Shown one piece after another: positions 46,651-57,472 of a stretch of 64,000 nucleotides of DNA (its first letter is position 1; every line of letters starts with the position of its first letter). A program made the position numbers and the translations under genes. The DNA comes from Streptomyces broussonetiae (GTDB lineage: Bacteria > Actinomycetota > Actinomycetes > Streptomycetales > Streptomycetaceae): NCBI RefSeq assembly GCF_009796285.1, contig NZ_CP047020.1, forward strand, positions 9,610,001 through 9,674,000, written 5' to 3'. The notes under the pieces were generated by a model that saw only the letters and a program-made list of their open reading frames with translations, was not told the origin of the DNA and ran no database searches.

Positions 46651-49506
46651 ATGGACGTGGGCGGCCTTGGGACACGCACGCGGAACATCCTGGGCAGGTC
46701 CCGCGAACTCGCGTGGATCGGCCGGCTGGTCGACTCCGCGGACGGAGCAGATACCAAGGTCCTCGTACTGACCGGCGAGCCCGGCTCGGGCAAGAGCACC
46801 CTGCTGGACCACGCCACCGCCGAGGCCGTGGCACGAGGCCGGCGCGTGCTCCGGATACGGGGCAGCGAGGGCGAGCAGGGCCTGTGCCTCGCGGGAGCGC
46901 ACCAATTGCTGTGCCCGGTACTCGACGAAGCCGACCGGCTGCCCGTGCGCCAGCGCGACGCCCTGCACCACGCCTTCGGCACAGCCGGGAGCGACGCGCA
47001 GCGGACCCCGGACCCGCTGATGCTCAGAACGGGGGTGCTGGCCCTCCTGACGGAGGCGGCTACGGACCGACCTGTGCTCGTGATCGTCGACGACGCCCAA
47101 TGGCTGGACGTCGAATCACTGGACGTGCTGGCGTTCGTGGCCCGGCGCCTGGAGGACGCACGCATCGCCCTCCTGCTCGCTGCACGGGACGAGGCGGTGC
47201 CGCCGCGCTTCGACCGGGACTTCCCTCACCTGGCGATGGGCCCCCTGGAGCGGGCCGCGGCCGGGCTCCTGCTGGACGAGCAGCCCCGACCGCCGCGGGG
47301 AAAGGCCCGGGCCCAGATCATCGAACAAGCGGCGGGAAACCCCCTCGCCCTCATCGAACTTGCGCGGGCCTGGGCCAAGGAGCGCGGCCGTCGCGGGAGC
47401 GGAACCGCCGATTCGACTCCACTCACCGCCCGGCTGGAGCGGTTGTTCGCGGCCGGCCTGCCCGGTCTGCCGCAGGAGACCCGGCGTGCGCTGCTCCTGA
47501 CGGCGGCCGCCGGTGCGGCCCGGCTCTCCGACGTCCTCCACGCGGCCCCCTGGCTGGGCGACCCCGAGGTCTGGCGGCCCGCCGAGCAGGCAGGCTTGGT
47601 ACGGGTGGAGAACGGCGACGCGCGCCTGCGCCATCCGCTGGTCCGCTGCGCGATCCTCCAGGCCGCCTCCTTCGCGGACCGCCGGGAGGCCCACCTTCTG
47701 CTGGCCACCGCGCTCGCCCATGAACCCGACCGTCGAGCCTGGCACCTCGCCTCCGCCGCCCTCGGTCCCGACGACGAGGTCGCCGACGCCCTGGCGGCGA
47801 GCGCAGAGCGTTCCCGGCGCCGCGGTGGGTACGCGGCCGCGGCCACCGCGCTGGAACGTGCCGCGGACCTCACCCCGGACTCGGCATGCCGCGCCGAACG
47901 ACTGCTCGCCGCCGCCGCTTCCGCCATGTACGCCGGACACCCTCAACGCGTGGGCGAGATCGCGGCCCGTGTCGCCGCCTTGACGGACGACCCCTACCCG
48001 CTGGCCGAAGCCTCGCTCTGCCGCGGCTGGTCGCTGATCGTCACCCTCCGGCACGAGGACGCCCTCGGGTTCTTGCTGCCCGTGGCCGCGTCCATGGCCA
48101 CGTCGGCGCCCGCCGTTGCCCTGGACGCCCTGGGAACAGCGGCGACCCCGGCCTACCAGTCCGGGGACCCGTTCCATCGCGCCGAACTCCGGCGCGTCGC
48201 CGCACTGATCACCGGGCAGCCCGACCGGGGCGACCGCCTCTGGGCCCGGGCGGTCGTCCACCCCTTTACGGAACGGGAGGAGACGCTGACACACCTGCAC
48301 CACGTGGTGGACACCCTGTGGGACCGTGCCGTCTCCGACATCGAGCTGCTCGGCGACCTCACGCTCCTCGGCGCCACGGCCTGGATCCTGGACGAGACCG
48401 ACCTCGCCGTACGCCTCTTGCGTCAGGCCATGGAGCGCAATCGCGCGACTGCGACGCCGGGCACCCACTGCCTGATCACACAGACCCTCGCCCTCGCGCT
48501 GTTCGACCGCGGAGCGTGGACGGCGGCCCGGACGACTGCCGAGGAGGCCTTCGGCGAAGCCACGGAGGCGGGGGCGGACCTGGTCTCCGTGGGAGCGCTG
48601 ATCCTCCAGGCCACCCTGTGCGCGGCCCGCGGCGACCACACAGGGGCGCGGGAGCGGGCCGCCGGCGCCGTACGCGGCATCGACCTGAGCGCCTCCCGCA
48701 ACCTGCACGTCCGCCATTCTCACGCGCTTGGTCTGGCCGCGCTCGCGGCGGGGGACCATGCAACGGCGTACGAGCACCTGCGCCGCGTATTCACCCAGGA
48801 CCCCCACCCTGCGCCCGTGCACCACCACGCCTCGCTCTACTGCGTGGCCGACCTCGCCGCGGCCGCCGTGCGCGTCGGCCGGACGGACGACGCCCGTGCC
48901 GTGCTCCGGGCCGCCGAGGACATCTTGGGCACGGCACCGCGCTCCGCACGCCTCGCCGCGATCGTGCACCGCGCCTCGGCCCTGCTGCGCGAACCGGACG
49001 CCGCCGAGCCGCACTTCCGTGCGGCGCTCGCCGACCCGGCGAGTGCGCAGTGGCCCTTCGAACACGCACTGACTCAGCTCGACTTCGGCCAGTGGCTACG
49101 GCGCCGCAGACAGTCCGCGAAGGCGCGCCCCCTGCTCGCCGGCGCCCTGGAGATCTTCGAACGGCTCGACGCCCGCCCGTGGATCGAGCGCGCCACCGCC
49201 GAACTCCGCGCGGCCGGCGTGGCCGTGGCCGCTGCGGGGGCGCCGGCGGACGTGGGCGACCTGACGCCGCAGGAACTGCGGATCGCCCGACTGGCCGCGC
49301 AGGGCCTGACGAACCGCGACATCGGCGCCCGGCTCCTCCTGTCACCCCGCACTGTCGGCTTCCACCTGCACAAGGTCTTCCCCAAGCTCGGCATCACGGG
49401 GCGCGCCCAACTACGTGACGTCCTCGACCGTTACGGAGACGGGCCGCGTGAGGGCAAGTTGAGCGAGCCCGTCACCGTCGCGCGACCCGGGAGTCCCGAG
49501 GCGTAG
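46651..49506 (+). CDS. LAL-type large ATP-binding LuxR family regulator
   Basis: A 951-residue protein from ATG 46651 with AAGGGAGAG upstream. Walker A is GEPGSGKST at about residues 42-50, and Walker B lies in VLVIVDDAQWLD near 145-155. A long TPR-like helical middle follows. The C-terminal LuxR helix-turn-helix is LTPQELRIARLAAQGLTNRD, IGARLLLSPRTVGFHLHKVF near residues 870-920. LAL regulators bind ATP and usually activate secondary-metabolite or catabolic genes. No obvious target cluster is adjacent. It is intact, with strong codon bias. Confidence 0.9.
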   Translation: MDVGGLGTRTRNILGRSRELAWIGRLVDSADGADTKVLVLTGEPGSGKSTLLDHATAEAVARGRRVLRIRGSEGEQGLCLAGAHQLLCPVLDEADRLPVRQRDALHHAFGTAGSDAQRTPDPLMLRTGVLALLTEAATDRPVLVIVDDAQWLDVESLDVLAFVARRLEDARIALLLAARDEAVPPRFDRDFPHLAMGPLERAAAGLLLDEQPRPPRGKARAQIIEQAAGNPLALIELARAWAKERGRRGSGTADSTPLTARLERLFAAGLPGLPQETRRALLLTAAAGAARLSDVLHAAPWLGDPEVWRPAEQAGLVRVENGDARLRHPLVRCAILQAASFADRREAHLLLATALAHEPDRRAWHLASAALGPDDEVADALAASAERSRRRGGYAAAATALERAADLTPDSACRAERLLAAAASAMYAGHPQRVGEIAARVAALTDDPYPLAEASLCRGWSLIVTLRHEDALGFLLPVAASMATSAPAVALDALGTAATPAYQSGDPFHRAELRRVAALITGQPDRGDRLWARAVVHPFTEREETLTHLHHVVDTLWDRAVSDIELLGDLTLLGATAWILDETDLAVRLLRQAMERNRATATPGTHCLITQTLALALFDRGAWTAARTTAEEAFGEATEAGADLVSVGALILQATLCAARGDHTGARERAAGAVRGIDLSASRNLHVRHSHALGLAALAAGDHATAYEHLRRVFTQDPHPAPVHHHASLYCVADLAAAAVRVGRTDDARAVLRAAEDILGTAPRSARLAAIVHRASALLREPDAAEPHFRAALADPASAQWPFEHALTQLDFGQWLRRRRQSAKARPLLAGALEIFERLDARPWIERATAELRAAGVAVAAAGAPADVGDLTPQELRIARLAAQGLTNRDIGARLLLSPRTVGFHLHKVFPKLGITGRAQLRDVLDRYGDGPREGKLSEPVTVARPGSPEA

Positions 49507-49536
49507 CCATCACGGAATCGATGCTGTTGGTGATCT

Positions 49537-50533
49537 CTAGGCCGCCAGCCGCTTGCAGAGCCGTTGGAAGTGGCTGGCTGGTCGAGGTACGCGGGTTGGT
49601 GTTGTTCCGGGTGGGAAGCACTCGCTGAGACGGACGATGTTGGCTCCGGCGGCTGTCAGTATGTGCTGCACGTGAGTTTTGGACAGGCCCCGGTACCGGC
49701 AGCGGAGTGATGGATGCTGTCAGGCGTGCTGTAGCTGCCGTCCACGACATGATCGAGGGGGCGGAACCCCTGCGCGGTGACGCCTTGGTGGATGCGGTCC
49801 AGGGCGTCGATGTCCTGTTCCGTGGCCGGCCGGGTGACCACCTGGACGATCACGTTCGGTCCGGTGTCGTCGCATGTCTCGCTCTGGTGGTCGCGGTCGC
49901 CGATCCAGTCGGGCTGCCCGGCGGCGGTGATCTTCTGGCTGTAGCGGCTTCGGGGTCGTGCGGAGTAGCCATCTCCGGACTCGACCACGGCACTTGTGCA
50001 GTGGCCGGATCGGTCCTGTCGTCGGCGGAGGTCTTGCCGGTATTGCGTTGTTCGGTCTTCCGTCGACGGGCCCGGTCGCGAGTGGACTTCGGCCCCCGCG
50101 AGCCCAGTTGGCCTTCCGCGTCATACCAGTACTGCTGAACCCATACCTGCCGCAGGACCTGCACGGCCGGCAGGCCCCGCAGCGGGGGTGGCGCGTCGTC
50201 GCGGTGGATGGCCTGAAGGATGTGCGTACCGTCGGCACCGACCTGCAGGACATAAGCGATCAACGCCTCCCGGCCGCGCGGCAGCCGGTCGTAGCGGACG
50301 GCCCACCGCGGCGTGATGAGGCCGGCCAGCCACTCCTCCGCCTGCACTGCGAGTTGCTCCAGCGCGCAGCGCAAGGTCTCGGCGACCAGTTCGCCGCGGT
50401 TGAGCCTGCGGACCGCGGCGAGCATGTGGGTGGAGCCGGCGCGCGGACGGCCGCGGCGTTTGAGCAGGCCGGCGGTCACGAGACGGCCGACCATCACCGC
50501 AAGGAGCCCATCGGCACGGTCCCCGTCGGCCAT
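49537..50533 (-). pseudogene. IS1182 family transposase, copy B, with internal deletion
   Basis: Uninterrupted from MADGDRADGLLAVMVGRLVT at 50533 through ILQAIHRDDAPPPLRGLPAV. It then has the same frameshift as copy A and reaches GSYSTPDSIHHSA. At about 49701 it jumps to CRYRGLSKTHVQHILTAAGA, RLSECFPPGTTPTRVPRPAS and ends LCKRLAA. The segment with the second catalytic region is deleted. The C-terminus here is the one missing in copy A. Confidence 0.85.
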
Positions 50534-50839
50534 CCTGCCGCCTTTCCCCGAGTCGGGTTGTCCGCGGTGATCCGCCGGATCAGGGTGTGGTCCCGCGCCA
50601 TCCGTCCGGGCGCGTGATGGCGTCCATGAGCAGGTCGAGCAGCCGCTCGGCCTGCTCGCGTTGGTGGGCGGCCCCGGCTGCGAGGGTGACTCCCGCCAGG
50701 CTCATGAGGATGTCGGGTGAGGGTACGTCCTCCCGGATCACCCCCTGGCTGATCCCGGCGAGACGGAACTCTTCGACGGCGCGGGTCAGTTGCTCGCGTG
50801 TCTGCGAGCTCAGTTGCTCGTCGTTTTGCAGGAGGGTCT
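49702..50839 (+). repeat. Segmental duplication copy B (uninterrupted)
   Basis: 1,138 bp matching 18531-19045 plus 22324-22949 with about three differences found by eye. It contains the empty target TGA at 50214-50216 of the 3,278-bp element. It ends at the ISNCY boundary. Confidence 0.9.
50580..50839 (-). pseudogene. 3' fragment of a tetR gene (duplicate of 22690-22949)
   Basis: Encodes the C-terminal 85 residues of the TetR at 22690-23283 (ISQGVIREDVPSPDILMSLA, LLDLLMDAITRPDGWRGTTP). It is cut by the ISNCY element, so it has no DNA-binding domain. Confidence 0.85.
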
Positions 50840-51803
50840 AGCTACTTGCCCCTGAAGAAGTCCGGGGTGGCTGTGGGGTGTCCCTTGGGGAGAGCTGGTG
50901 AGGGCCGGGCTACGGCCGTCACAGTGGGTGCAGGTCTTGGTGGCCGGGGGTGGGGCGATGTTGCGTGTCGCGGGAGTAGAGGACACCTGGTGGGAGGTAC
51001 GGCCGGAGCACGCGCGGCAGTTACCCGCCGAGTTGGCTCGGGTGGATGCGTTCTTGGACGACGAGCGATTCATCGCTCCCTGGCGGGCGGTGTTCGCCGA
51101 GCGGCTGGGGCGGCCGTCGGTGCCGGTGGAGACGCTGCTGCGGCTGCTGTATCTCAAGCACCGCTACCAGCTGGGTTACGAGACTCTGTGTCGTGAGGTC
51201 GCGGACTCGTTGAGCTGGCGCCGGTAGATCCCGACGCGCGGCCGATCCGCTGGGGCAAGCCTCAGCACCCCACCCAGTTCGGCTACACCGCCCTCGTGGC
51301 CGAGGACGAACGCGGCTTCATCGTTGACCACCAGGTCCAGCGCGGGAATCCGGCCGATGCGCCGCAACTGGTTCCCTCGGTGGAGCGCGCCGCGTCACTG
51401 ACCAGCCGCCCGCCCGGCACGGTCGTCGCCGACCGCGGCTTCGGCACCGCGGCCAACGACCTCGCCCTGGCCGAACTCGGTGTCCAGCGCATCGGCCTGC
51501 AACGTGCTGGAAAACCTGGAAAGGCACGGCGTGAGTACGAGCAAAGTCGCCCATTCCGGCGAATGCGCAACTGGAGAGTCGGTGTCGAGGCCCGTATCAG
51601 TCACCTCAAGCGCAGCTTCGGCTTCCGTCGCACACGCCTGCGCCACCTGGCCGGCGCCCGGACCTGGGCCGGACTGGGGATCTTCGCCTACGACCTCCAG
51701 CGGATGACCGTCCTCAGCCGGTGAGGGACATGCACCGACCGGCCAGCTGCACAGCGCCAGCCCGGTCACCAGGCAAAACACTTTTTCAGGGGCAAGTAGC
51801 TAG
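50838..51803 (+). mobile_element. ISNCY-type element, 966 bp, 19-bp TIR
   Basis: CTAGCTACTTGCCCCTGAA (50838-50856) is the exact reverse complement of 51785-51803. The left flank is tetR and the right flank is a marR-like gene, so the element sits on a rearrangement junction. If the TIR proper starts at GCTACTT, the flanking TA could be a 2-bp duplication, but unrelated flanks make this untestable here. Confidence 0.8.
50898..51724 (+). pseudogene. ISNCY family transposase with internal deletion
   Basis: DTWWEVRPEHARQLPAELAR, FIAPWRAVFAERLGRPSVPV and ETLLRLLYLKHRYQLGYETL end in a stop near 51227. The C-terminal half in another frame is FGYTALVAEDERGFIVDHQV, TVVADRGFGTAANDLALAEL with a catalytic Asp, and HLKRSFGFRRTRLRHLAGAR. 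The middle, including the first catalytic region, is missing. Confidence 0.8.
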
Positions 51804-52274
51804 GGCACGTCGACATCGTCGAAGAGCGTGAGTATCCGGGGCAGGACGTGCAGGCACGCGTCCACGTCGGTGCCGGTGAGGTTGCCGCTCACTTGCCGCA
51901 GGGCCGTGTGTTCGCGGGCGTGCACCGTGGTGATGGCCGCCGTGCCGTCGGCGGTCAGCCGGATCAGTGAGGACCGCTGGTGGTCGGGGTTGGGGGGTGG
52001 ACTCGGCCAGGTGCTGCGCGGCGGCGTCGTTGACCATGCGCTGCATGAACTGCCGGCTGAGTGTCTGGGCACGGCCCAGTTGAGGGACGGTCATGGGTCC
52101 GTGCCGGCGCAGCAGATCCAGGGCGGCGTGCACGCCGACGGACGGCCCCTCGGTCGGCTCGGCCTGTTCCGCCTTGCGGTGCGCTCGCCGGTACAGCGGT
52201 CCCACCAGGGCGAACACCTCCGTCAGTCGGTCGGCGAGCTCGTCGGGCGGCAGAGGGGTGTCGGTGCCTGTCAT
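51800..52274 (-). pseudogene. MarR family regulator, frameshifted and clipped by an IS
   Basis: From ATG 52274: PPDELADRLTEVFALVGPLY, then the winged helix AALDLLRRHGPMTVPQLGRA, QTLSRQFMQRMVNDAAAQHL. A one-base shift near 51990 moves the recognisable rest (LIRLTADGTAAITTVHAREH, TALRQVSGNLTGTDVDACLH) to another frame. The stop TAG is made of the last bases of the ISNCY element, so the natural C-terminus may be lost. It may be inactive or a sequencing artefact at the shift. Confidence 0.75.
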
Positions 52275-52284
52275 TCCCCAAGAA

Positions 52285-52329
52285 TGACACCCTGGTTGCC
52301 AACTTTCACAGATGATGACACCTTGGTTG
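52285..52329. promoter_or_regulatory. Direct repeats between marR and hydrolase genes
   Basis: TGACACCCTGGTTG (52285-52298) and TGACACCTTGGTTG (52316-52329) repeat with one mismatch, 31 bases start to start, three helical turns. The second continues into TGTCA, giving TGACA...TGTCA dyad symmetry next to the hydrolase ATG. Probable MarR operator. Confidence 0.65.
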
Positions 52330-52331
52330 TC

Positions 52332-53162
52332 ATGTCTGCTTTCGCTGAGCACTCCGAGATGCTCACGTTCACGACCGCTGACGGCTCCCTCGCCTATCGC
52401 GACGCCGGCAAGGGGCAGTCGCTGGTGCTGCTCCATGCCGGGTTCTTCGACCACCGCATGTGGGATGAACAGATAGGGGCGTTCGCGCTGCACTACCGGG
52501 TCATAGCACCGGACGCTCGCGGACACGGCGCCTCCTCGAACGCGACCCGGCCGTTCCGTGCTGCCGACGATCTGGCGGCGCTGCTGCGTCATCTCGATGC
52601 CGGGCCGGCAGTGCTCGTCGGGGTCTCGATGGGCGGGGGTACAGCGGTCGACGCTGCGCTAGAGCATCCCGAACTGGTTCGCGCCGTGGTCGTCAGCGGC
52701 GTGGGGACCAGTGAGCCTTACTTCGAGGATCCCTGGAGCCTGGAGGTCCTGGGGGAGCAGAACGCTGCGCTGGCAGCCGGCGACGTCGAGGGCTGGCTGA
52801 ACGGGCACGTGCGCTTCGCGGCAGGCCCGTACCGCTCGCTCGGAGATGTCGATGCGGACATGGCGCGCCGCCTGCGCGCGATGGCGTCCCGGACGATCTC
52901 CAAGCACACGGCCGACGAACCGGACCATCGCGTCCCGGTTCAGCAGACCTGGCGGCGTGCGGCATCCATCGACGTTCCTGTCCTGGCGATAAATGGTGCC
53001 CTCGACGTGAGCGACCACATCGCGATGGCCGAGCGTCTGGTCCACGCGGTACCCGACGGCCGCGCGGTGTCCGTGGCGAACACCGCGCACTTCCCCAACA
53101 TGGAGGAACCGGCCCAATTCAACGCCCTCCTGGCCGGTTTCCTCGAAACTCTTCCGAACTAG
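52332..53162 (+). CDS. Alpha/beta hydrolase
   Basis: A 276-residue hydrolase from ATG 52332. SLVLLHAGFFDHRMWDEQIG is the oxyanion region, and RVIAPDARGHGASS follows. VLVGVSMGGGTAVDAALEHP holds the nucleophile Ser (about residue 98). AINGALDVSDH carries the Asp and VANTAHFPNMEEP the His. Divergent from the marR-like gene, which likely controlled it. Substrate unknown. Confidence 0.85.
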   Translation: MSAFAEHSEMLTFTTADGSLAYRDAGKGQSLVLLHAGFFDHRMWDEQIGAFALHYRVIAPDARGHGASSNATRPFRAADDLAALLRHLDAGPAVLVGVSMGGGTAVDAALEHPELVRAVVVSGVGTSEPYFEDPWSLEVLGEQNAALAAGDVEGWLNGHVRFAAGPYRSLGDVDADMARRLRAMASRTISKHTADEPDHRVPVQQTWRRAASIDVPVLAINGALDVSDHIAMAERLVHAVPDGRAVSVANTAHFPNMEEPAQFNALLAGFLETLPN

Positions 53163-54007
53163 CGCCTGCGTGAGGTCCCGAAGGCGGCGCAGCGCCTTGC
53201 GCCACAGCCGGTCGTGGTGTGTCGACTGCCGCTGAGGGTCTCCGCGGCTGCGGGCGGTGCCATGCCGGGCCGGATCGCCCGGTGGTACCGGGCGGCCGGC
53301 GTGGCGCAGGCTTGCGCCACGGCCGCCGGAAGTCCCCGCACGTACACGGTCGCCCCGCGCACGTGCCCGGCTGCTTCCTCCAGCTGCCCGCCTCGTGCCC
53401 AGTCTGCGGCAGCGGCCAGACGGGCGGCGGCACACGCTTCCAGCAGGAACCGCGCGTGGTGCCCGATGATCCAGCGCCCGCCGACGTCCGGCGCCGCCGG
53501 CGCCCAGGGTGCTGATGTCGCACAGGACATGGACAGCGGACCGGCGCGCTCGCCGAGCTGCGCGAGGGCATACGAGAGCGCCCATACCTCGAGGGCGAGA
53601 TCGTCCGCCACGACCGGCGCCCACGCCAGGTCCCCGGCCGCGCGCGCGATCACCCCTGCCCCGTACGCCAGGGCTGCTACCGGGTTCAGCGGGGCAACGC
53701 GCAACCGGAAGTAGTCCTCGCTCGACGACCGGGCCAGGCCAGGCCCGTGGAGACGAGCGTCCGCCTCAAGTGCCGTCGCGATCACGCCTGCTGCCGCAGC
53801 CGCAGCCAGCAGCCGCGACCGCACACGTTCTGGCCCGCTATAGGCACGGGTGCCGGCCTGCTCCAGCGCAGCCACCGTCTCGACCACCACCCCTCGTGCC
53901 GCACCACGCGGGCCCGGCCCGGAGGGCTCCTCACCTGCGAACGGATCAGCGAACACCACGAGGGGTATCTCTGGCCGCACCACGAACGTCTGCTCTACCG
54001 GCCTCAT
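53159..54007 (-). CDS. Hypothetical protein
   Basis: A 282-residue protein, probably from ATG 54007 (or 54016). VEQTFVVRPEIPLVVFADPF, RGVVVETVAALEQAGTRAYS and LLAAAAAAGVIATALEADAR suggest a mostly helical protein of steady composition. I recognise no family. It overlaps the 3' end of the hydrolase gene by four bases, convergently. Codon bias supports coding. Confidence 0.5.
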   Translation of the reverse strand: MRPVEQTFVVRPEIPLVVFADPFAGEEPSGPGPRGAARGVVVETVAALEQAGTRAYSGPERVRSRLLAAAAAAGVIATALEADARLHGPGLARSSSEDYFRLRVAPLNPVAALAYGAGVIARAAGDLAWAPVVADDLALEVWALSYALAQLGERAGPLSMSCATSAPWAPAAPDVGGRWIIGHHARFLLEACAAARLAAAADWARGGQLEEAAGHVRGATVYVRGLPAAVAQACATPAARYHRAIRPGMAPPAAAETLSGSRHTTTGCGARRCAAFGTSRRR

Positions 54008-54372
54008 GCACCGCATGCTCCTCGATGGCTCCGGCACTCGGCAGGGGCGCACACCAGGTGCACGACCACGCACCCGCCGTGCGAGTCGCTTGAGTTCCCC
54101 GCTCCGGGGGCGCGCGAGGAGCAGCAGCGCGCTGGTCGTGCCCGAGGCCGTCAGCCAGCCCGGCATCCTGGCACCCTCGCAGGCAAAGGCCTGGGCAGCC
54201 TTTATATGCTCGGGACGGCTTTCGGTGGCCGGACTGATCGCCTTGAGACCCGAGATGGCCAGCACCTGGTCGAGGGTGCAGCCTCCTGCGGCCGAGAGAG
54301 CAGAAGGGGGGGCGAAGGCGGTGGGTGCCGGCGCGTGGCTGCCGGCACCCACCGGCGCGCGGGCCGTCGCGG

Positions 54373-54678
54373 TCAGGCGGTGGCGAACTCGGGGGCGATA
54401 CGCGCGGCTGCGGCCACCGCGTGGCGCTTGACCTCCTCATCGTCCAGGTGGTCCAGGCCGAAGTCGACCACGAGCCGGTCGGCCTGCTGGCGGGCCAGCG
54501 CCTCCAGAGTGTGGGCCAGGCTCTGGGTGTCGGTCGGCTGTCCGGACTTCTTCAGCTTCTGGGTGGCCTCCCAGGCGGCCGCGTGGCCGGCCTGCTCCTC
54601 GGTGACGTGACGGTCCAGGCTGGTGCTGCCGTAGATGACGGTGTGCGCGTCCTTGTACTGCTTGATGCTCTGGGACAC
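54373..54678 (-). CDS. Hypothetical helical protein
   Basis: A 101-residue protein. GTG 54678 follows GAGGAG at suitable distance. SQSIKQYKDAHTVIYGSTSL, EEQAGHAAAWEATQKLKKSG and LDHLDDEEVKRHAVAAAARI are helical and charged. No family recognised and no partner on the same strand. Confidence 0.6.
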   Translation of the reverse strand: MSQSIKQYKDAHTVIYGSTSLDRHVTEEQAGHAAAWEATQKLKKSGQPTDTQSLAHTLEALARQQADRLVVDFGLDHLDDEEVKRHAVAAAARIAPEFATA

Positions 54679-55212
54679 GGTTTCTCCTCGCATTGGGCCA
54701 GACCGGGCTCTTGCGCGCCGGCCGGTTACCAACCCAGACAAACCCGACCCGGCCCGCTCGCGCCCGACGGCGACCCCCGAACGGGTGGCCTGAGGGGCGA
54801 CACGGCTGGGTCGTGATCCCTCTGCCCCTTTGGGTTTCGGGTTCCGTCTTCCGGCCTGGGGGCCGTGCGGCGCGGGTAGGCTCCGTGCGCCGGATCCGAC
54901 GAGTTACGCGATCATGGTGACGTTCTGGTGACTGTCGCTGATCAGTGAATCTGCGCAGTGGTGCGTGTGCTGACCTGGGGTTTCGCAGTTTTGGTTGAAC
55001 GGGTTGGTACTGGGTTTGGCTCGCTGATTCTGCACAGGGGGTATGGCTTGTCAGCCGTCTGACCTGTGGTGTCGGTCGGCCCGGGCGCCGGTTGCGCAGG
55101 TTGGTTGGGTGCCGCGCAGTTTGAGTGGTTGTCGGGGTGTGGGGTGGCTCGGTATGGGCTGATGTGGCCTTGTACGAGGGCGTGGGAGTGCTCATGACCC
55201 CTCGCAACGATT
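54679..55212. other. No gene recognised
   Basis: It contains AG-rich and C-rich patches and several short frames of low quality. No clear inverted repeats apart from the IS701 end that follows at 55213. Confidence 0.4.
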
Positions 55213-56758
55213 CCTACCGGTAGTTCGTTAAATCCGGAGGTAGAGGTCAATGCCGTGTCCTGTGGTGACCGCGTCGATCAGCGCCTGGAGTTCGCAGGGT
55301 GGGTCGGCGTCCGTCCAGGCTCGCCACCATCGGGTAAGGGTGATGGCGGGGGTGAGCCAGGAGCGGATGGCCCGTAAGGCCCTTGGCCAGCAGGGCGGTT
55401 GGGGCTGGAGGGGTATGGCTGGGCCCCCTCTCTGGCCCCTCGTCGGGGCACGGGTCGGGCGCGGTGGCGTCCAGGGGGCCCGGTGGGGCGAACCACTGGT
55501 CCCAGCAGAAGGAGAAGGCGCAGTTGACCAGGGTTTGGTGGCGGCGGATAGCGCGGTCGGAGCGGACTTGGAAGTCGGCCCAGCCGAGTTCGTCCTTGAT
55601 CTGTTTGTAGCTCTGCTCGATCCAGGGCCGTAGTCCGTAGAGGCGGATGATCTCGGCGAGGTCGGCCGGCGGGTGCGGGCTGGTGGTGGCGTGGGGTGCG
55701 TCGGGGTGGGGCAGGTTGGTGGCCAGGTACCAGGTGGCTTTCTCCGGCAGGCTGGCCGGGTCGGTGGTGGCCACGACCAGTCGGCAGGGTGAGTCGGGTC
55801 CGTAGCCGCCCAGGCGGGCGTCGGCGGCCCACCAGGTCTCGGTGTGCCCGTCGCGGAAGTGACGCTCCACAGCTGTCCAGTCGCCGGGACGCCTGGCATC
55901 CTTCCAGGTCAGGGCGTGTGCGGCTTCGATGGGAGTGTGCGGCTCGTGGGCTGGGGCCCAGACACCGTTGCGCGGCTTGAGGGCTACTACGTAGGGCAGG
56001 CCGGCTTCGCGCAGCGCGAGGTACCAGTCGTCGCTGACGGAGTAGGCGCAGTCGGCGACCACCGCCCGGCAGCCGAAGCCCGCCTCCTTCCCGCGGGCCG
56101 CGAGGGCAGCGGCCAGCTGCGGTTTCGTGCGGAAGGACGGATCCGAGCGGCCGCGGTCGAAGTGGTGGGCAGGGGTGTAGGGAGTCGCGTGCAGCGGGTA
56201 GTACACGCGGCCGTCGGTCCACACCGTGGTCACTGTGACGATGCCGTTGTCCGTCTTGCCCAACCGGCCCAGCCACTGCCTGCCCACGTGCGCGGTGGCC
56301 ATGCCGTCCTTGCGGTCCCCGGAGTCGTCGATCACGATGACCCCACCGTCGTGCGGAGCGGTCGCCGGCTGCTCTCGCAGCAGTTCAAGCCGCCGGTCGT
56401 TGACCAGCTCGACCTCCCAGGGCGACTCGGACAGGAAGAACTGCAGCCGCTGCACCCCCGGCATCCCCGCACCGGCCACCGGCTCCGCCCCGGCCAGACA
56501 GGTGATCGTCTTGTTCCGCTCCCGCGGCGCCAGCAGCCCGGTCAGGTACTCGCGAAACCCCCGCCGCTGGGCGAGACTGAAGAAGAGGTCGTCGAACCGG
56601 GCCGCGTAGTCCTCCAACGGCCCCGGCGCAGGCGGACACGGACGGCGAGCAGTCATCTTTAGCCCCCAGCAAGGCAGTTGACTCCTCCCACCGGCCTACG
56701 ACCAACCCGACCTGACGTCAATCCACACCACCGCCGGATTTAACGAACTACCGGTAGG
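55213..56758 (-). mobile_element. IS701 family element, 1,546 bp, 25-bp perfect TIR
   Basis: 55213-55237 (CCTACCGGTAGTTCGTT then AAATCCGG) is the exact inverse of 56734-56758. The outer part CTACCGGTAG is itself palindromic, which hides the target duplication. It holds one transposase gene on the minus strand. A different lineage from the IS701 at 6688. Confidence 0.85.
55228..56656 (-). pseudogene. IS701 family transposase, C-terminal frameshift
   Basis: From 56656: ARFDDLFFSLAQRRGFREYL, TGLLAPRERNKTITCLAGAE, VIVIDDSGDRKDGMATAHVG (first Asp), VVADCAYSVSDDWYLALREA (second Asp), LRPWIEQSYKQIKDELGWAD (Glu). Near 55420 the frame shifts; the native end IRSWLTPAITLTRWWRAWTD, LIDAVTTGHGIDLYLRI lies in the other frame and stops at 55228 inside the TIR. 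All DDE residues precede the shift, so activity may be retained or the shift may be an error. Confidence 0.85.
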
Positions 56759-56893
56759 CAAGACGCTCCTCGACGCTGTGATCGTCTCGCCCGAGTGCCT
56801 GCCAGGTGGTTGAGCGCAGGTCGTCGAGCATCTGGGCCACGACCGATGTGGCCGGCGCCGCAGACATCTCCCGGCAGGGTCTCTATCTGCGCT

Positions 56894-57310
<417 letters not shown>

Positions 57311-57336
57311 GTTCTCCGTCCGGACGATTGACTAAG

Positions 57337-57374
57337 CGGAACGTTGTTCCGTATCGTATCTGGAACAAGGTTCC
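57337..57374. promoter_or_regulatory. Twin palindromic operators between tetR and hydrolase
   Basis: CGGAACGTTGTTCCG (57337-57351) and GGAACAAGGTTCC (57362-57374) are both perfect dyads sharing GGAAC-3-GTTCC, 25 bases start to start. Typical of TetR repressors that bind as two dimers. Confidence 0.8.
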
Positions 57375-57472
57375 GCTTTGGGCTTAGCCGTGGCGGGGCC
57401 CTTCCGTACGCCTCACCCGCCGCCAGCCGGACGAGACGGCAGCAAAGCCGCGGGAAGGGAAAGGCACCATTC

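Noticed and set aside
47116..49065. 649-residue minus-strand open frame
   Set aside because: It is the antisense shadow of the LuxR regulator; only the plus strand shows Walker and HTH motifs.
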